A stretch of 64,000 nucleotides of DNA from Sesamum alatum (taxonomy: Eukaryota; Streptophyta; Magnoliopsida; Lamiales; Pedaliaceae): contig JACGWO010000003.1 in the NCBI GenBank assembly GCA_034509735.1, positions 14,198,001 through 14,262,000 on the forward strand. Reading direction: 5' to 3'. The translations under genes were made by a program, and so were the position numbers. This document shows positions 58,908 to 64,000 of the stretch, in pieces. The notes under the pieces are model-generated. The model had not been told where the DNA came from and did not search any database. It saw nothing but the letters and a program-made list of their open reading frames with translations. The first letter of the stretch is position 1; the number at the start of each line of letters is the position of its first letter.

Positions 58908-60118
58908 CCACATGCCACAAATTCTTCAACTTCTCGATCAACAGCTCTAAGTACATATCGATCAGACGTTTGAGATTGGAAGGGCCATGGATCACCATCC
59001 TCAAGAACACATACTCAGACTTCATGCACATTCCCGATGGGAGATTGTACAGTGTAAGTATAATGGGCCAACATGAGTAAGTACGATGATACTGCTCGTG
59101 CGGTGCGACCCTATACGTGCACAGCCCCAGTCTAACATTATGGGGCGCTGCTGCCAAATTGAGATGTGTTCGGTCGAAATGTCTCTAAGCCTCTGCGTCG
59201 GATAGATGGCATAACACAAAGGGTCTTCTTACAGCTAGGATTTCGCTCCTTGGTCGAACTAGACCTAGATTCTCTAGAAAAATTGCAGTAATCCTTATCA
59301 ATGTTGTCCTTCCAGTACAACATGCAGTCATTCTTACACGCATCAATCTTCTCAACAGCTAAACCCAAGTCTCATATCAACTTCTCCGCACTGTAGTAAT
59401 CGAGGGGCAGGGTGTGATCGCGGGCCAATATATTATTAGCTCACTGGGAAAACTGATCATACGATAGCTCGGAAGAATTGCCTTTGGTCTTGATATTCAT
59501 CAAACCAGCAACTGTCGCCAATTGAGATTGGGTGCAGTCGTTCCACGATGGCTGGTTGGCAGTATGCACTACACCAAAAAATGATTTGACAATCCAAGCA
59601 CATAATCATAGCCCCCCCCCCCCCACCGTACTATGAACTAGGCCCGAAATCAGTAGGACAAGACCTCGTACCATCATCAGGTACACCCTCATGGTTATAA
59701 AAAGACTAGAAGGCCGATTCGGCAGCATAAAAAACTATCCTCTGGGCGCAATCCATCTGTGCCGCATCAACCTAGTGCGTACTACCCTCCCCTTGAGAAG
59801 CTGGAGTTTGCTCTTGCAGCACAGGGGGCGCGGTTAAGGCCTCAAAGTACTCCTGCATCCTCTCCTCGCCATGGGAAGTCCAATATTAATAATACGGCAT
59901 AAATCATTCCATACACAAGTTAAAGTTTACCTCATCCAGTATTTTGAACCTTTTGTTTTTGCACTTCTGGTACGGACACTTAATCTTCTAGTCGTCCATA
60001 TATGCATGCTGAGACTTGACCCCATTCTAGAAGTGCAGTAACATCATCCCCAAATTTCGGTGTAACACCCAACAAGTCCTTATTATACATATACCTCCTC
60101 AACTGTCTTAACATGATG
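58908..60118 (-). pseudogene. Decayed TNP2-type CACTA transposase, N-terminal half (copy 2)
   Basis: Minus strand, parallel to 1050-2345: YDRDI-like start and acidic block near 60090-59940, DACKNDCMLYWKDNIDKDYC (about 59345-59285), then ILTLYNLPSGMCMKSEYVFL (about 59070-59010) and SNLKRLIDMYLELLIEKLKN (about 58980-58920). Stops and frameshifts throughout, plus a poly-C run (59611-59624). It is cut in mid-gene at 58908 by the copia-1 5' LTR. Confidence 0.88.
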
Positions 60119-60359
60119 AGTCCTACACACACACACATATATATATATTATTACAGACATGTATTTTAATTGACAAAAGTAGAACAAATATAACGAATTA
60201 ACTCCATGCATTTGATCAAAAAGGGATCAAGTTGTTACCTGATCAAAACAGCTTCAAAGATCAATGAAAATTAGAGAGAGATTGATTAAATTTACTATTA
60301 TTTGTATACGAATGCAAGAGAGAGTGAGAACAAATGAAATGAAGGAAATATATATATAT

Positions 60360-60736
60360 ATATATAACTTTAGAACGGGCATTGGAATGGTAGTTGGAAC
60401 TCCACAAATAAACATTAGCATATAGCCGTTGCACCACATTTAGGAAAACGCATCTGAAATAGGATTTTGAAACACAAAAGTAGCCGTTGAAATTTAGCCA
60501 TTGTAATGCATTTGGACCGGGTCTTGTAATACAATATTTTCTATCTATTAAAGCCGTGCCAAATGATAACAAATGTTGTAACAGTAATTGGAATACGAAT
60601 ATAACCTTTGAAATTTAGTCATTATAATGTATTTAAAACGGGTCTTGTAATACAATATTTTTTTATCCATTTAAGTCTTGGAAAATTGTAACTCACGTTG
60701 GAACGGTACTTGGAACACAAAATAAATCCAACAAGT
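60360..60736. repeat. CACTA 5' subterminal repeats (copy 2)
   Basis: Motifs such as TTGGAATGG, TTGGAACGGTA, TAGCCGTTG and TTTGGACCGGG recur as in 2600-2760 of copy 1. They break off at CAAGT (60732-60736), where a copia LTR begins, so the CACTAC terminus is not in the window. Confidence 0.82.
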
Positions 60737-61562
60737 TGTTAGAATAGGTGACCAGAAAGCCAATTGGATTGGCGGTTTTGGGAACTATTCATCAATCTTT
60801 ATTAATACAATATTATCCTGATGAATAGAGTAAGTATTCATCACTGGCACTGTGTTTGTTGTGCTTACTACTAACGTTGAACGGCGTTTCAACGTCACAA
60901 CAAATGCCCACAGACCAATTGGATAAACCATGTAGTTGGGTTGCGCATTGGATGGCGGCTATGAAACCAACTTCTAAGGGTTGGTCTGAAACATTCCAAG
61001 TCGAGGACCTCGAGACTAGGCATCGAGTGTCCTATTGAGACTTGCACTAATTATTGCATTCACTGGGTGAGTGCCGAGTTTCATCGGCGACAGACGAAGG
61101 TCGTCTATGCAATTTTAGTGGGTTAGTTGACAAGGTGGTCGACTGACTGAAGTGACTTGCGGGAATCGTCATATGGAAGCTTTGGAGGCTTGGTCGATAT
61201 GACTAGAATTCCCGATTCCGATAGTACGGGATTAGTCCTCGGACTTGAGGAATCATGGCAGTCACGTGAATATGAAGACTGTATCTTGGATCTGCGCGAG
61301 AGGTGATCATTCTGTAAGATGGTCATTATAAGCCTTGTCCAGTGCAGTTGGAGTATGTAGCGAGGACGGTGGATTCCAAGATAGGATCTGTCCCTGTCAG
61401 TACATGACGGTGATGTCTCCTATGCACTCTAAGATGTTTTAGACTCTGAAAGTCTACGGCCATAGCAATTGATTGAGTAAGAAAGGATTTCCTACATCGA
61501 TCGATAGAGTAAACGCATCTCGGGTATGAAGCATAGTTGCCTAGTCAAGGATGAGAACCGAC
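60737..61562 (+). repeat. Copia LTR, plus strand, interrupted
   Basis: Starts TGTTAGAATAGGTGACCAG at 60737, most like the B/D-type LTRs. It stops at 61562 inside the LTR, where copia-5 begins. The remainder is expected to the right of the window. Confidence 0.88.
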
Positions 61563-63793
61563 TGAAGGACAAGCAGATCCGCCCGGGAGCGCGAGCGGAA
61601 GCGAGAAAGCGAGAAAGGGTGCGTAAATTTAAATCTAATTTAAATAAACGAATCCCAAGGGGTGTACCCTTGGGTGCTCAACCGGGTGTTCGATGTAGGA
61701 TGTGTAAATATTGGAAACGTATATTTAAACACATAGGGCATAGATAAATATTAAATCAACCAAAGCGTAATAAAACCGTTACCTTTGATTGTTTAACGTA
61801 TGGCTCCCGACTACTTGCGTTGTTCCTTCTCCGGAATGCTCACGAAATCCAAACGTATGGATTCTCCAAAGTTGATCACACCACACTGGAAGAAACGCAC
61901 GTTCTCCTTGCTAGAAGAAAACGGGTATATGAAGGAATCGATTTAAGAGAAGAACACTATGAATTAGTGTTCTCTTAAAACCTACTTTGTTCTTCCTCTT
62001 GATTCAATACCAAGTGAAGAACACTAGTAGAGAGGGGGAGTGAAAACCAAGAGTTGAGAGGGAGAGGAGAGGCTGATTTTTCTTCTTCTTTTTTTCTTAG
62101 AAAAAGATGAATAATGAATCACTTATGCTTGGTGATGTATATTCTCATATATATACATAATTAATGTGATTATTGGAATGTGTCTAGGTTCATCCAAGGA
62201 TGTCTAGATACATTCCAATCAATCACCTTTAATTCTTCAATCAAGCCTACCAAAATTTATGGTATGATCAAATCATACCAAAAGGGAAGGGCTTGATTGG
62301 AGTTGATTTGTCTCTTTCCAAAAGAGATAAGTTAACATACCACCTAGAATGAAACATGGCTGATTTCGCTTCCTCCAAGGGAGCATTTTGGCCATGTCTA
62401 TCTAAGGGAAGAAGTCCAACTACTTTCTATTCCAAAATAGGAATTATTTCTCCTCTCGAGTCTAATTTAACGGACCGGGTTTTATCGTAATCCAATTACG
62501 ACGAATCCAACATTAAATCCAATTTAATGTCCATTTAAATTATTTTCATTAATCTTTTAATCCAATTAAAAGATCCAACGTCTCAACGTCTCAATTTTCA
62601 TATTTAATCGAAAATCCAATTTACCGATTAAACGAAGACCCGATACAATATCGGCCCGTCCATCCAATGGACTTTCCCTTAAGTAATCCAATTACTTATT
62701 TATCCTTCGAGATTAACTCCAAGTCAATCTTTTAACCTCCTCGGTGATTTATGTGTGACCCTTTAGGTTCACCCTCAGCTAGACTCGGGCCCGTGTCCCA
62801 CAAGGGCCCGTTACCATGGGTGGCCGTCTAGCAACGGTCCATGGCACTAGAGACTAGGTGAATTGGCGTGAACATTTAAGCATCGATTCCCTACGGGTAC
62901 GATCCTTCCGTCTACCGTCTCCTGACCTCAGTTTAGGGTATGGAATTGGTTGTCGGTTCCCTTCCTTGACTAGGCATCTATGCTTAATACTCGAGACCAT
63001 GTATGCTTCATTACGTCGACACAGGAAACCATTCCCTGTTCGACCAACCACTGTGGCCACAGCTTCAAATAGCATGAACATGTCTCCGAGTGCATAGGAG
63101 ATACCTCTGTCACATACTGACAGGGGACGGATCCTCTTCTTGGAATCCACCGTCCTCGCTACACATTCCGACTGCACTGGACAAAGCTTATGATAATCAT
63201 CTTACAGAATGATCACCTCTCGCCAGATCCAAGATACAGCCATCCTGTGCACGTGACTACCATGATCCCTTAAGTCTGAGGATTACTCCCGTACTATCAG
63301 AATCGGGGAAAACTAATCATACCGACCAATCCTCCAAGGCTTCCATATGATGATCCCCACGAGTCAATCCAGTCGGCTCGACCCCAGTCGACCAACCTAT
63401 CAAGATCGTGTAGGCGTCCCACGCCTGTCGCCGATGAAACATGACACTCGTCCAATGAACACGACTTTTGACGCAAGTCTCAATAGGATTCTCGATGCCC
63501 TGTCTCGAGGTCCTCGACTTGGAATGTTTCAGACCCAACTCTTAATCAGTTGGTTTCATGACCACCATCTAATGCGTGGCCCAACTGCACGAGTTGTTAA
63601 CCATGGTCTGTGGGCTTTGTTGCGATATAAGTTAAACACCATTTAACAAATGTGAAATGAGCTCAACAAAGTAAGCACCAGAAGTGACGAATACTCATTT
63701 TATTCATCACATAATAATATTATATTTACATCGAGTTGTATAACAGGTTACAAGTCGCCAAAACTATTGGCTTTCTGGTCACCTATTCTAACA
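61563..63793 (-). repeat. Copia-5 3' LTR (subfamily B, 2231 bp)
   Basis: Minus strand TGTTAGAATAGG (63793) to CTTGTCCTTCA (61563). It carries the LTR ORF (62854-63177) and hairpin core (62814-62863). Confidence 0.92.
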
Positions 63794-64000
63794 ATCTCCT
63801 ACTTGACCTAAAGCCAATCACTCATTGACCTCAAACCTATCTTATCCAGATGCTGAGTATGGGCAACTTGCGACATGGGCTTAGTAAGTGGATCTGCTAT
63901 GTTTTCTACGGAGCTGACTCGGTCCATCCGAACGTCACCCCTGCTAACCATCTATCGGAGCAGATGGTAGCGTCTAAGAATATGCTTGGATTGTGATGAG
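63794..64000 (-). pseudogene. pol: Copia-5 pol, RNase H end (partial; state unknown)
   Basis: Minus strand reads HILRRYHLLRQMVSRGDVRM, DPLTKPMSQVAHTQHLDKIG and LRSMSDWL, then a purine tract (GTCAAGTAGGAGAT) before the LTR. The visible part is nearly open, with a stop close to the end where copia-1 reads WLYVKWE. Confidence 0.85.

Larger units (their letters stand above)
18455..60736 (-). mobile_element. CACTA transposon copy 2, proposed single element split by nested insertions
   Basis: The 3' terminus is at 18455 (CACTACAAGAAAATATGG on the plus strand, same family as the 3240 terminus). Going right come subterminal GGAACGGT clusters, a TnpA-like pseudogene (minus strand, 19494-21010), a repeat-rich spacer and a short acidic ORF tail that could be the transposase C-terminus (23767-23852). 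Other elements then fill 23853-58907. At 58908 TNP2 transposase sequence of the same family resumes mid-gene, in the same orientation, and runs to its N-terminus and the 5' subterminal repeats (to 60736), where a copia LTR has inserted. Order and orientation fit one element of over 42 kb. That the two halves were once joined is inference: the middle of TNP2 is missing, so a deletion must also have occurred. Confidence 0.6.
61563..64000 (-). mobile_element. Copia-5: Ty1/copia element, minus strand, 3' part only
   Basis: 3' LTR 61563-63793 and the end of pol to the window edge. It is nested in the plus-strand LTR 60737-61562; the five bases before it are CCGAC. The 5' side is beyond the window. 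Confidence 0.9.

Noticed and set aside
1..64000. tRNA genes, rRNA, CRISPR arrays, bacterial-type operons
   Set aside because: None seen. The tRNA-like signals are only the short primer-binding sites of LTR elements, and the repeats are transposon LTRs, subterminal motifs and microsatellites.

Overview
This is a piece of plant nuclear chromosome, probably from a eudicot. The evidence is spliced genes with GT-AG introns, AT-rich spacer DNA, and plant-type CACTA, MULE and Ty1/copia elements whose primer-binding sites match initiator tRNA-Met. I cannot name the species. There are no bacterial operons, tRNA/rRNA genes or CRISPR arrays.

Layout. (1) 1-3240: 5' part of a CACTA (En/Spm) transposon on the minus strand, with a decayed TNP2 transposase, subterminal repeats and a terminal CACTAC at 3240. 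(2) 3241-18454: a small gene island. It has a 500-bp MULE-type MITE (4192-4691, 9-bp target duplication), a two-exon alpha/beta-hydrolase gene of the monoacylglycerol lipase/caffeoylshikimate esterase family (4902-6566, plus), and, convergent with it, a hAT-transposase-derived DUF659 gene (10871-8764, minus) whose catalytic residues are lost, which suggests domestication. A 1.1-kb long-inverted-repeat element (14561-15659) carries a decayed GRF zinc-finger ORF. (3) 18455-64000: almost entirely nested transposons.

The nest can be peeled back by eye. A CACTA element of the same family as element 1 starts at 18455 (its 3' end) with a TnpA-like pseudogene at 19494-21010. Its TNP2 N-terminal half and 5' subterminal repeats reappear at 58908-60736. 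Between these sit an LTR element without coding capacity (23853-28010, itself holding a 1984-bp solo LTR with a perfect GAATG duplication) and a full-length but dead Ty1/copia element on the minus strand (polyprotein 50776-54844, 5' LTR 56953-58907). The 3' LTR of this copia element is cut into four pieces by three insertions: a solo LTR (28689-30918), a rearranged copia element (31060-36646), and a plus-strand copia element (36916-50637) that itself contains a gag-pol-less minus-strand copia derivative (41499-47364) and an LTR fragment. At the right edge, a plus-strand LTR (60737) is interrupted by another minus-strand copia element (61563 to beyond the window).

The copia LTRs fall into several subfamilies (about 1.96, 2.2 and 2.24 kb). 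All begin TGTTAGAATAGG and share a roughly 50-bp hairpin-forming U3 core. Their long untranslated leaders share a CpG-rich island and paired CACGA-N-TCGTG palindromes. These non-coding features, the GRF-carrying long-TIR element and the catalytically dead hAT gene are the items most worth a second look. I did not find a clearly new multi-gene system.
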